23,061 bases of DNA from Deinococcus sp. Leaf326 (GCF_001424185.1 NZ_LMOM01000036.1:9085-32145), one strand, 5' to 3'; counted from the first letter of the stretch, positions 15,152 through 21,252 are shown. Translations and numbers: made by a program. The notes: a model not told the origin generated them from the sequence alone.

Positions 15152-15185
15152 CCGCCCGAGGCCGCTTCCGGGCGGCTCTATTTCA
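15152..15185 (+). terminator. Weak intra-unit hairpin
   Basis: CCGCCC / GGGCGG stem with a 12-nt loop followed by CTCTATTTC, a poor T-tract. It may attenuate transcription into the next gene. Confidence 0.4.
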
Positions 15186-15280
15186 CCCCCAGAGTGGCTC
15201 GGAAAATACCTGGCCCTCACCCGCCGATGCCGACGCCTTGGGCGTTCGTCCCAGACGCTGTTTTCCCGAAGGAGACCCGA

Positions 15281-15735
15281 ATGCACTCCTTCATGCTCGC
15301 CCAGCCCACCCCGGCCGCTTTTTGTGCCGCCGAAGAGGGCGAACCCCTCCGCGGCGTGACCACCTCCGCTGGGCGCAACGTCCTGATCGGGGCGGTGAGC
15401 CACCGGGCGGCGGACTGCGCGCTGGTCGTGGACCTGCCCCTCACCCGGGCGCAGATCGAAGCAGGCATCAGCGCAAGCTGGCGCCGGGCCATCCCCGGCT
15501 GGCAGCCGACCGACGAAGAGCTGGCCGGCATCCGGTCGCTGCTGGACCTCGCGGCCGGGCAGCCCTGGGGACCCTACTCCGGGCCGTGAACGGGCACGCG
15601 GAACTGACCCCGCCCACCACGGCCACGATGTCGCGCGCGGCCCGCTTTCTGCCCGTCACGCTGGCCATGCTGCGCGCCCTGACCCCGGCACCCGCTCCGC
15701 CTCAACCCGCCGCGTCGCCGCGCTGGATGCACTGA
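15281..15735 (+). pseudogene. Cassette gene 3b, MHxF-LAQ family, frameshifted
   Basis: It has an SD (AAGGAG, 7 nt before the ATG) and no shared element of its own. The first frame encodes MHSFMLAQPTPAAFCAAEEG, GAVSHRAADCALVVDLPLTR and LAGIRSLLDLAAG, then stops early (GQPWGPYSGP). Full alignment with gene 4b at 16120-16503 continues in the next frame: AARFLPVTLAMLRALTPAP matches AAGLLAPVTTAMLRAFAP. Restoring a fifth G in TGGGGACC (about 15565-15570) joins the two. Length 455 = 151x3+2 fits a single deletion. Family unknown; two copies show it is a real gene. Likely co-transcribed with 3a. Confidence 0.65.
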
Positions 15736-15742
15736 CTCCGCC

Positions 15743-15764
15743 ACCCCGCCGCGTGCGGGGTTTT
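15743..15764 (+). terminator. Terminator after cassette gene 3b
   Basis: ACCCCGC (15743-15749) and GCGGGGT (15755-15761) with a 5-nt loop, then TTTT. The next cassette element starts 10 bp later. Confidence 0.8.
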
Positions 15765-15773
15765 CCTTGTCCT

Positions 15774-15837
15774 GCACACACAATCCGCACGTCTGAGACA
15801 CACCATCCGGCCCCCGAACAGAGCGAGCATCACAACC
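15774..15837 (+). promoter_or_regulatory. Cassette element copy 4
   Basis: GCACACACAATCCGCACGTC starts the copy, then TGAGACACACC. The palindrome is degenerate (ATCCGGCCCCCGAACA). CAGAGCGAGCAT follows; GAGCAT (15825-15830) is 7 nt before the ATG. Confidence 0.8.
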
Positions 15838-16065
15838 ATGAATCCGTTCCTGAACGCCCTGAACACCGCCACTGCCGCCGAACTCGCCGCTGAAATCCAG
15901 GTGTTTTCCGCCCTCGACGACGATTACCGCTACGAGGCGGACGCGGTGTTCCGCGGGCGGCAGCTTGCCCTGGGGATCGACCGCGATCAGGTCAAGGCGG
16001 TGGCCTACGCCCGGATGCGCGCGCTCGGGCTGCTCGCCCAGGCTGTCAAGCAGCGCGCCGCCTGA
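15838..16065 (+). CDS. Cassette gene 4a, hypothetical protein, 75 aa
   Basis: The family was not recognised. It is predicted all-helical: MNPFLNALNTATAAELAAEI, YRYEADAVFRGRQLALGI, QVKAVAYARMRALGLLAQAV. No motif, signal or membrane segment. It heads the second two-gene unit in the array, with the MHxF-family gene 4b 54 bp downstream. It is not similar to gene 3a, so the two-gene units share the second gene but not the first. Confidence 0.7.
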   Translation: MNPFLNALNTATAAELAAEIQVFSALDDDYRYEADAVFRGRQLALGIDRDQVKAVAYARMRALGLLAQAVKQRAA

Positions 16066-16076
16066 AGACCCCACTC

Positions 16077-16100
16077 GGGCGGGCTGGCCCCGCCCCTTTC
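16077..16100 (+). terminator. Hairpin between genes 4a and 4b
   Basis: GGGCGGG (16077-16083) pairs with CCCGCCC (16089-16095) over a 5-nt loop, followed by CTTTCC. It is a strong stem with a weak T-tract, so it could attenuate or stabilise the 4a message. Confidence 0.5.
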
Positions 16101-16119
16101 CCCCTCGAGGAGATCCCTG

Positions 16120-16503
16120 ATGCACTACTTCGCCCTTGCCCAGCTCCGCTCCACCGACCTCTGCGCTACCGACGCCGGCGAGCCCCTCTGCGGCGCCACC
16201 GTCACCACCGAGCGGGGCCTGACCCGCCATTACCTTGTCGAGGCGGTGAGCCACCGGGCCGCCGACTATGCCCTGGTTGTCGAGCTGCCCCTGACGCGGG
16301 ACGAGGTCGAGGCCGCGCTCGCCCGCAGTCTCCATGACGTCTTCCCTGAGTGGGGCCCGGACCCGGAGGACCTGGCCGAGATTCGGGAGCTGCTCGATCT
16401 GGCCGCCGAGTGGCCGGTGACCCAGGCGATGGCGGCCGGTCTGCTGGCCCCCGTGACGACCGCGATGCTGCGCGCCTTCGCGCCGGCCGAAGCCCTGAGC
16501 TGA
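16120..16503 (+). CDS. Cassette gene 4b, MHxF-LAQ family protein, 127 aa
   Basis: Intact paralogue of gene 3b. Conserved blocks: MHYFALAQ, DAGEPLCGATV, AVSHRAADYALVVELPLTR, LAEIRELLDLAAEW and TTAMLRAFAP. It starts with GAGGAG 7-8 nt before the ATG, so translation uses an SD unlike the first genes of the units. The tail is helical; no membrane segment. The SHRAADxALVVxLPLTRxxxE block is the most conserved and may be the functional centre. Function unknown. A terminator follows. Confidence 0.75.
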   Translation: MHYFALAQLRSTDLCATDAGEPLCGATVTTERGLTRHYLVEAVSHRAADYALVVELPLTRDEVEAALARSLHDVFPEWGPDPEDLAEIRELLDLAAEWPVTQAMAAGLLAPVTTAMLRAFAPAEALS

Positions 16504-16520
16504 TCCCCGCTGTCCCGCCG

Positions 16521-16552
16521 CCCCGCTCCGCTCTGCCGGGTGCGGGGTTTTT
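16521..16552 (+). terminator. Terminator after cassette gene 4b
   Basis: CCCCGC (16521-16526) pairs with GCGGGG (16542-16547), followed by five T. Cassette element copy 5 starts 9 bp later. Confidence 0.75.
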
Positions 16553-16560
16553 CCTGTCCT

Positions 16561-16615
16561 GTACACACAATCCGCATGTCTGAGACACACCTGTTTGCCC
16601 GCGAACAGAGCGAAT
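16561..16615 (+). promoter_or_regulatory. Cassette element copy 5
   Basis: GTACACACAATCCGCATGTC starts the copy, then TGAGACACACC and the near-perfect palindrome TGTTTGCCCGCGAACA (one mismatch), CAGAGCGAATAT. The -10-like GAATAT (16612-16617) overlaps an ATG instead of sitting 6-7 nt before it, so this unit probably has a real 5' leader. Confidence 0.8.
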
Positions 16616-16699
16616 ATGAATACCAAGAAGAAGGCGCGAAACCCCCGCAAAGAAGTTCGCGCCCTTTCCGATCCCCCCCGACCAAGGAGAAGACCATGA
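16616..16699 (+). CDS. Possible 27-aa basic leader peptide
   Basis: ATG to TGA encodes MNTKKKARNPRKEVRALSDP and a basic tail. Its TGA overlaps the ATG of the next gene as ATGA, suggesting coupling. Against it, the ATG lies inside the -10-like box of copy 5, so a transcript started from that promoter may not include it. It could instead be an untranslated leader. Confidence 0.3.
   Translation: MNTKKKARNPRKEVRALSDPPRPRRRP
16633..16663 (+). promoter_or_regulatory. Leader hairpin upstream of cassette gene 5a
   Basis: GGCGCGAA (16633-16640) and TTCGCGCC (16656-16663) form a perfect 8-bp stem with a 15-nt loop, between the promoter element and the SD of the next gene. CTTTCC follows. Regulatory role inferred. 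Confidence 0.45.
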
Positions 16700-17142
16700 C
16701 CAACCTTACCACCGCGCCCACCACCGAAATCCGCAACGTCAGCAAGACCTGGAAGGCCGTCCTGTACGGGTGCTACGAGTCGGGCAGCGCCAAGGTGTGC
16801 CTGGGCGAGTGCGTCGTGACCCTCAGCGCGGACGGCGACGGCGAGATCACCGCCTCGATCAACGGCGAGGCCTGCCCTTGGGCGCGGGCCGACGAGGTGC
16901 TCCGCGCCGCCCGCCGCGACGGCGAACTGACCCTGCTCGAGGAGTTCCGGACCACGATCGGCAAGCCCGCTGCCTCGGCCGTCCACCGCGAGCTGGGTCG
17001 CCTGGGCGTCCGGCACCCCCACCACTACACCCTGGCGCAGGTGGTCGTGCAGCGCCCGATCACGAGCCTGACGCAGCTCCAGCCGCACGAGGTGTCGGCG
17101 GTGCTGGGCTACGCGGCGGCCCTGCTGGCGGGTGCGGCGTAA
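16696..17142 (+). CDS. Cassette gene 5a, hypothetical protein, 148 aa
   Basis: AAGGAG lies 6 nt before the ATG. The protein reads SKTWKAVLYGCYESGSAKVC, LGECVVTLSADGDGEITASI (a beta-rich start), then EVLRAARRDGELTLLEEFR, HRELGRLGVRHPHHYTLAQV and a helical end SAVLGYAAALLAGAA. No family was recognised. It has no signal peptide or clear membrane span. It is the only first gene in the array with both a shared element and an SD plus leader hairpin. A second, broken frame follows closely. Confidence 0.7.
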   Translation: MTNLTTAPTTEIRNVSKTWKAVLYGCYESGSAKVCLGECVVTLSADGDGEITASINGEACPWARADEVLRAARRDGELTLLEEFRTTIGKPAASAVHRELGRLGVRHPHHYTLAQVVVQRPITSLTQLQPHEVSAVLGYAAALLAGAA

Positions 17143-17177
17143 GGGGCGCGCGGGGGGCAACCCCTCGGCCGGCGCTG

Positions 17178-17519
17178 GTGCAGGAGGCCTATTACGCGGC
17201 CGACGTGCGCCTACAGGAGATCGGGCGGGCGGTGCAGCGCTCAGCCGAAGCGCTGCGCCTCGACGCCCAGGAGGAATACGGGGTGATCACCCGCATGCTC
17301 GCCCTGGAGGAAGCGGCCGGGTAGCTGGAGACCTACGCCGAGCGCGATGCCTGCCGGGCCGCCCTGCTGGCCTGGGGACTGCGGCAGACCCGCACCCAGT
17401 GGGAGATCTATGCGCACCTGTTCCGGGGCGCCACGCTGGCCGAGCTGGAGGCGCTGTGGGCCCGCCCGAGCTGGCACGGCCGCCTCGCCCGGCTGGTCCT
17501 GAAGCTGCGCCTGGCGTAG
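17178..17519 (+). pseudogene. Cassette gene 5b, helical protein with internal amber stop
   Basis: From a GTG at 17178 the frame reads VQEAYYAADVRLQEIGRAVQ, EEYGVITRMLALEEAAG, then TAG at 17322-17324, and goes on in the same frame as LETYAERDACRAALLAWGLR, FRGATLAELEALWARPSWHG and LVLKLRLA to TAG at 17517-17519. Both halves have the same GC-rich, helical coding character, so a single-base change to TAG (from CAG or GAG) is likely. The start is uncertain: there is no SD, and it could once have been joined to 5a in the other frame. No family recognised. Confidence 0.5.
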
Positions 17520-17549
17520 AGGGGGAGGGGAGAGGGTTGCCCCTGTCCA

Positions 17550-17613
17550 GCACACACAATGCGCACGTTTGCCGCATACCACCGGAGTGGCAGACAGAGC
17601 GAACATCACGACC
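17550..17613 (+). promoter_or_regulatory. Cassette element copy 6
   Basis: GCACACACAATGCGCACGTT begins the copy; the palindrome is lost (CCGGAGTGGCAGACA) but CAGAGCGAACAT is intact. GAACAT (17601-17606) is 7 nt before the ATG. Unlike the others it is not preceded by a good terminator. Confidence 0.8.
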
Positions 17614-17739
17614 ATGACGACGCCCACGACCCTCCCCCAGCAGCTGCCCGCCCTGGCCTACGCCGCCGCCCCAGAGAAGACTGGGTCAGCCACCAAATCA
17701 CATTCATGCCAGTGCTGGAGATACCAGCAGTATCGCTAG
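17614..17739 (+). pseudogene. Cassette gene 6, truncated
   Basis: The start MTTPTTLPQQLPALAYAAAP has the cassette style and GC-rich codons, but after about 20 residues the base composition drops and the frame ends in KSHSCQCWRYQQYR. The change near 17676 looks like the junction where the array was cut and joined to unrelated DNA. No terminator follows. Confidence 0.5.
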
Positions 17740-17770
17740 GCACTCCTGGGTAAAGCCGTCACTTCCAGGT

Positions 17771-18783
17771 TCAGGGGACTGGTACTGTAGCCAACACCAC
17801 GCCGGCAGAGTCGCGTACTGTGATCACTGCCCCGGTGAAGAATTGCGCCATGAGGTGTTCGGAAATCATCTGCTTGGGCGAGAGTCCGGCAGCTTCCATC
17901 CCAGTAGGCAACGGAAAGGCCCAGAAATAATGATCCTTGAACCGGTCAGCATAATAGGCGGCCACAACGCCATCAACGGTCACGTTCCAATGAGATACAG
18001 CCTGCACAGTGTTGGTGTTGGCGGTCAGTGTGGTGGTGGCAGTCTGGCCGGGCGCAAGGTTGACTGGCACGTTCGCAGCCCGGCCCAGCGCGACGTCTTG
18101 AGTCGCTGTAGCTGTTTTGCCCCATGTCCCGGTCAAGCTGAACGGTGCACTTTGCTGTGGCCAGACCACCGTGCGGACAAGCGCTGGCCCGGGGCTGAAG
18201 CTGTTCATGTTCCCGACCCAACTTGAACTCACGGTATTTTGAGCAACGACACTCAGTCCTGCTTCAACCACCAGGGGTTGCGTACCAGGGTTTGACAGCG
18301 TGCGCTGCGCCAGCGTCACCACGCTGACGTTGCTTTCTCCCTGAGTGTTGGCTGGAGTCAGCGTGCTGTATACTTCGGGCCACTTATAAGTGGAATACAG
18401 GTCACCCCAGGGGGTCGGCCCATGGAGCACGGCGCCGTCTGGAGCTTGACCCAGGAAAGCCTGGCCCACCTTCAGAAGGCCAGACTGATCGATTCCAAAT
18501 GCCATTGCCTCGTCATCAGTGATGACGTGAGTGGCCGTTCCAGTGGCTGTGACTTGAACTGGATAAGGTGCGGTATCGGCACTCAAGGTTACCCGGACAT
18601 TCAACCCGGCGGGTGCGCCCAAGAGCGGGCCATGGACCGGTGATGGCTGGAGAGGGTCGCCGACCCACATGGGTGGCGAGTCCGCAGTCGGGCCAGGCGT
18701 CTGAGGGGGGAACAAGCCGCCAGCAACAAAACAAAAGAAGCTGACATCAGGGGCCAGGCACGGCAGTAAGGGATACGGTTCAT
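17771..18783 (-). pseudogene. Lipoprotein of unknown function, frameshift in a C6 run
   Basis: From the ATG at 18783 (GGAGG 5 nt upstream) the frame encodes a lipoprotein signal: MNRIPYCRAWPLM, a hydrophobic core SASFVLLLA and the lipobox LAAC with Cys24, then shifts out of frame. The mature protein continues in another frame from PPQTPGPTADSPPMWVGD through about 310 residues. Adding one C to the C6 run (G6 on the plus strand, 18705-18710) joins signal and mature part; 1013 nt = 337x3+2 agrees. The mature part is Thr/Val-rich and beta-like (NVRVTLSADTAPYPVQVTAT; ATTTLTANTNTVQAVSHWNV) and ends VLATVPVP. It would be anchored outside the cytoplasmic membrane. The single-base run makes phase variation possible, as well as decay or sequence error. 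Confidence 0.7.
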
Positions 18784-19107
18784 AACAGCCTCCGGTGCGG
18801 AGCCAAAGGGGCTCGACGATCCACCAAGGAGAATCGATTCAGGCGTCGAAGTTGTGCAGGCCCGACTCGGTTGTCGATTGTATTTACCGTCTAGTGCAGC
18901 ATAGGCGATGAGAAGGCCGATCAGTGGATACCCCTGACATGCTCCCCCAGCGAGCCAGGCTGAAGAGGGACACTCTCCTCTACCTGATTCCCAAGAGGCA
19001 GAGCGTCTTCCGCTGGCATCTCCTGTCAGTCTGAATCAAGGCGTAACCCTCTAAAAACGACCTGCTCCTCTCACATTTTTGCCCTATACGGCAACCTCTT
19101 TTCGCAG
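18784..19107. other. Intergenic stretch, 324 bp
   Basis: No gene is supported. The part next to the lipoprotein should hold its promoter; TACAAT on the minus strand (18869-18874) is a candidate -10 box, with a leader of about 85 nt. The middle part (18920-19050) has no feature I can identify. Confidence 0.4.
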
Positions 19108-19527
19108 TTACTTAATCTCTATAACCGGTGAATCGGCTGGTCCAGAACAGGAGAAGGTCGTCTTGATTTTTGCACCGGAGTTCTCCTCTATCTCTGTATG
19201 CCCAACCCACTTGAAGCCAGAGGCAGTGTCCAGGATTCCGTCCTCCCAGGCACTGCTAATGGATGCGGTCGTCGGGAATTTGAGTTTCTCTTTGAGCGCG
19301 CGCTCGCAGTTGACGACAAAAATGAGTTGACGATCCCCAACAGGACTGGGCGGCCCAATCCTTGGTAGAAGGCCGACGCCGATCAAGATGAAGACAACGA
19401 GAATGACAGGGACGGCCAAAAGCCCACAACCCCAGCGCGTACAACCTCGGCGACGCTCAGGTCTGAGTGGGATTCGATCTGCCTCTTCGGGCTCAATCTG
19501 TGCGCAGTTGCCAGGATCCGAGGTCAT
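19108..19527 (-). CDS. Single-pass membrane protein, 139 aa
   Basis: The family was not recognised. A basic cytoplasmic N-terminus (RIPLRPERRRGCTRWG) is followed by one strong membrane segment, LLAVPVILVVFILIGVGLL (about residues 36-54), and an outside domain with NCERALKEKLKFPTTASISS, and two Cys (in VNCERA and FSCSG) that could form a disulfide. TACTCT ends 6 nt before the ATG. The outside part shows the layout of small exported-domain proteins (a TM plus about 80 residues). It could sense or bind something at the cell surface; this is not shown. Confidence 0.65.
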   Translation of the reverse strand: MTSDPGNCAQIEPEEADRIPLRPERRRGCTRWGCGLLAVPVILVVFILIGVGLLPRIGPPSPVGDRQLIFVVNCERALKEKLKFPTTASISSAWEDGILDTASGFKWVGHTEIEENSGAKIKTTFSCSGPADSPVIEIK

Positions 19528-19533
19528 CTTGAT

Positions 19534-19539
19534 AGAGTA
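19534..19539 (-). promoter_or_regulatory. -10 box (TACTCT) of the 19108-19527 gene
   Basis: TACTCT with a 6-nt spacer to the ATG at 19527. Confidence 0.5.
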
Positions 19540-19583
19540 GATCGCCCCGGAGGGTGGCTGCGACGTTGTACTCCTACCCTAAA

Positions 19584-19625
19584 GGGGGCGGCCCAGACCA
19601 TCAGGTGTCCGGCCCGCCCCCTTGC
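19584..19625 (-). terminator. Terminator of the HU gene
   Basis: GGGGGCGG (19584-19591) pairs with CCGCCCCC (19614-19621). On the minus strand the stem is followed by TTTAGGG. The loop is about 22 nt. It isolates HU from the membrane-protein gene. Confidence 0.65.
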
Positions 19626-19639
19626 ATGGACCATACGGG

Positions 19640-19966
19640 TTAAAGGGTCCCCTTAAGGGTGCTGGCGACCTTGAAGCCGACCTTCTTGCCGGCCGGGATC
19701 TGGATCTTCTCGCTCGTGCCGGGCTTGACGCCGGTGCGGGCGACGGTGGCCTTGACGCTCAGCGTGCCCAGACCGGGCAGACCCACGGTCTTGCCGGCGC
19801 GCAGGGCCTCGACCGTGCCGTCCAGCAGGGCGCTGATCGCCTCGTCCGCCTGTTTCCTGGTCAGGCCGGTCTTCTCGGCGACCTGTAGGACGAGCTGGAT
19901 CTTGGCGATCTTGTTGCCCTCGGTCGGTGCTGCGGCCGGCTTGCTCCCCACGGTCTTTTTCGTCAT
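19640..19966 (-). CDS. HU-family DNA-binding protein
   Basis: The product is 108 aa. A Lys/Ala-rich tail ([19 protein letters not shown]) precedes the HU fold: helix region [20 protein letters not shown], the turn [20 protein letters not shown] and the DNA-binding arm [20 protein letters not shown]. The usual arm tip R-N-P is replaced by V-K-P-G-T, still with the intercalating Pro. Such N-terminal tails are known from Deinococcus HU. It bends and packs DNA; a plasmid copy may help Rep or partition complexes. CAAGAT, a weak -10 box, lies 6 nt before the ATG. An upstream in-frame start would add a non-HU segment and was not chosen. Confidence 0.9.
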   Translation of the reverse strand: MTKKTVGSKPAAAPTEGNKIAKIQLVLQVAEKTGLTRKQADEAISALLDGTVEALRAGKTVGLPGLGTLSVKATVARTGVKPGTSEKIQIPAGKKVGFKVASTLKGTL

Positions 19967-20019
19967 GCCTGCATCTTGGGCACAACGAGGTAGGGGAGAT
20001 GTAACGCCACCTAACACTT

Positions 20020-20367
20020 TCAGGCTTTCTGGATCACCCAGGCCTGCAACTGGGCGGCGGCGTCCGGCCCGAGCGTCCAGTCCGCGCCGCCCGAGGCCTC
20101 GCCCGACCCCTCCGCGTGCACCGTCACCACGCCTCCGGCGCTGCTCAGCCTCGAGCGTCAGACGGTGGCCCTCAGGGAGGCATCCTCGCCCCGGACTGCG
20201 GCCGCGACGACCCGGTCGAAGTCCACCGCGTAGGTCGGGCTCAGGTCGAACCAGAAGACACTCTGGCCGGAGACCTCCCCGGTGAGGCGGTAGGTCGCGC
20301 CGTAGAGGGCCACGTCGAGCGTGGCGCCCTCGGGAGCCACGGGGGTCAGGGTCAGGTGCTGGGGCAT
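20020..20367 (-). pseudogene. Paralogue of 4029-4379 with in-frame TGA replacing Trp
   Basis: The frame runs from the ATG at 20367 to TGA at 20158-20160, then continues in the same frame to the natural stop at 20020-20022. The conceptual 115 residues align throughout with the 116-aa gene at 4029-4379 ([20 protein letters not shown]; then [27 protein letters not shown]). At the TGA the intact paralogue has Trp in VKPWQSAVSS, so a TGG to TGA change explains the stop. A TACCCT box is 6 nt before the ATG. If real, a 69-aa fragment is made. Function unknown. Confidence 0.75.
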
Positions 20368-20373
20368 GGTCCC

Positions 20374-20379
20374 AGGGTA
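20374..20379 (-). promoter_or_regulatory. -10 box (TACCCT), within TGACCTACCCT
   Basis: A 6-nt spacer to the ATG at 20367. The box sits in the 14-bp gap after the stop of the upstream gene. The 11-mer TGACCTACCCT recurs before 20678. Confidence 0.55.
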
Positions 20380-20381
20380 GG

Positions 20382-20678
20382 TCAGGGCTTGCGCGGGCCG
20401 GATGCGGGTTGCCCCTTCACGACTTCATACGCCTGGTCGAGGGCCGCGTCGATGGCCGGGCCTGCACCCAGGGCGTAGCGGGCGCCAGCGTGCCCCTTGC
20501 GTGGGGTCTGGGTCAGTAGCCCGGCCGCGAGCAATTCGTCGAGCAGCTGGCGCACTCGACTGGTGTCCAGGACTGCGCCGCGTTCGGCCATCCGGTTCGA
20601 GACTTCCTCGACCGACTGCGGCTCCAGGGTGAGCAGCAGCAGGATGCGGACTTGCCAGAAGGTGAGGGGAGAAGACAT
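20382..20678 (-). CDS. Winged-helix DNA-binding protein, 98 aa
   Basis: A winged-helix fold is visible: [40 protein letters not shown] (recognition helix region), [20 protein letters not shown] (wing) and [11 protein letters not shown]. It resembles PadR/MarR-like regulators in layout. It has a close paralogue at 21337-21642, with most residues identical through the wing. The start is set at the ATG of 20678, 6 nt after TACCCT; a GTG two codons upstream touches the -10 box and is unlikely. It probably regulates neighbouring small genes or its own; targets unknown. Confidence 0.75.
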   Translation of the reverse strand: MSSPLTFWQVRILLLLTLEPQSVEEVSNRMAERGAVLDTSRVRQLLDELLAAGLLTQTPRKGHAGARYALGAGPAIDAALDQAYEVVKGQPASGPRKP

Positions 20679-20684
20679 CGGCAC

Positions 20685-20690
20685 AGGGTA
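20685..20690 (-). promoter_or_regulatory. -10 box (TACCCT), within TGACCTACCCT
   Basis: A 6-nt spacer to the ATG at 20678, and only 6 bp after the stop of the next gene upstream (20697). Confidence 0.55.
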
Positions 20691-20696
20691 GGTCAG

Positions 20697-20942
20697 TCAC
20701 TCGACCGGCACGGCTTCATAGAACCCGAAATCTAACCAGGCTCCGGCGCGCCCGACATCCTGGCCGGTGAGCTCGAGCTCGGTCTGCCAGAGGTCCCACG
20801 CGGCGACCTGCACCTCGGGGTGGCAGCCCAGGTCATCGGCCAGCTGCCAGTGCCGCATCTCGGGCGGCCAGCCCTGACCGGCACGCCCGTATAACTCGTC
20901 CAGCAGCAGTGCGATCTGTGACGGAGTGAGGTGGGCGGGCAT
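20697..20942 (-). CDS. Hypothetical protein, 81 aa
   Basis: The family was not recognised. A helical, Trp-rich acidic protein: HLTPSQIALLLDELYGRAGQ, GWPPEMRHWQLADDLGCHPE, VQVAAWDLWQTELELTGQDV and a C-terminal AGAWLDFGFYEAVPVE. No membrane segment. The start at 20942 follows TAGCGT by 7 nt. It is divergent from the gene at 20966 with only 23 bp between start codons, and the two -10 boxes share two bases. It is upstream of the winged-helix gene (gap of 18 bp). Confidence 0.65.
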   Translation of the reverse strand: MPAHLTPSQIALLLDELYGRAGQGWPPEMRHWQLADDLGCHPEVQVAAWDLWQTELELTGQDVGRAGAWLDFGFYEAVPVE

Positions 20943-20949
20943 CCGGGGC

Positions 20950-20959
20950 ACGCTACCCT
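20950..20959. promoter_or_regulatory. Overlapping divergent -10 boxes
   Basis: TAGCGT on the minus strand (20950-20955) serves the 20942 start with a 7-nt spacer; TACCCT on the plus strand (20954-20959) serves the 20966 start with a 6-nt spacer. They share the TA at 20954-20955, so polymerase can occupy only one at a time. Confidence 0.55.
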
Positions 20960-20965
20960 GCCGGG

Positions 20966-21223
20966 ATGGCAGCGTTCTACGCGGATGTAGTGCACGTCCC
21001 CAGTGGTGAGACAACGCGGCGCCTGGGGCCATTCGAGACGGCGCATGAGGCGCGCACAGCGAGTGTGGAGGATGCGGGGCGGCCGCTCATTTGGGAGCGC
21101 GTGCCGGGCTGGTGGATCGCCGAGAAGTATCCCCTGCAATGGCAGGTGCAGGTGCCGGAGGCGGCGTCCACTCCGGTTGAGGGGAGACCTATGGGGGCTG
21201 TTGAGCCGGAGGGCGACCTCTAG
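20966..21223 (+). CDS. Hypothetical protein, 85 aa
   Basis: The family was not recognised. A beta-alpha-beta-like start (AAFYADVVHVPSGETTRRLG, PFETAHEARTASVEDAG) leads to WERVPGWWIAEKYPLQWQVQ and a low-complexity acidic tail. The first 65 residues look like a small single domain. No membrane segment. A TACCCT box is 6 nt before the ATG. It is the only plus-strand gene in the last 5 kb apart from none other supported. A perfect inverted repeat starts inside its stop codon. Confidence 0.6.
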   Translation: MAAFYADVVHVPSGETTRRLGPFETAHEARTASVEDAGRPLIWERVPGWWIAEKYPLQWQVQVPEAASTPVEGRPMGAVEPEGDL

Positions 21224-21252
21224 TCTTGCTCCTTACAGTGAATGGCAAGACT
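21222..21252 (+). terminator. Inverted repeat at the 3' end of the 85-aa gene
   Basis: AGTCTTGC (21222-21229) and GCAAGACT (21245-21252) form a perfect 8-bp stem, 15-nt loop, overlapping the TAG stop codon. There is no T-run, so termination is uncertain; it may protect the 3' end or bind a protein. Confidence 0.4.

Noticed and set aside
15574..17160. Minus-strand frame of 528 codons across the cassette array
   Set aside because: It crosses several terminators, promoters and genes on the plus strand and has no motif; an effect of extreme GC.
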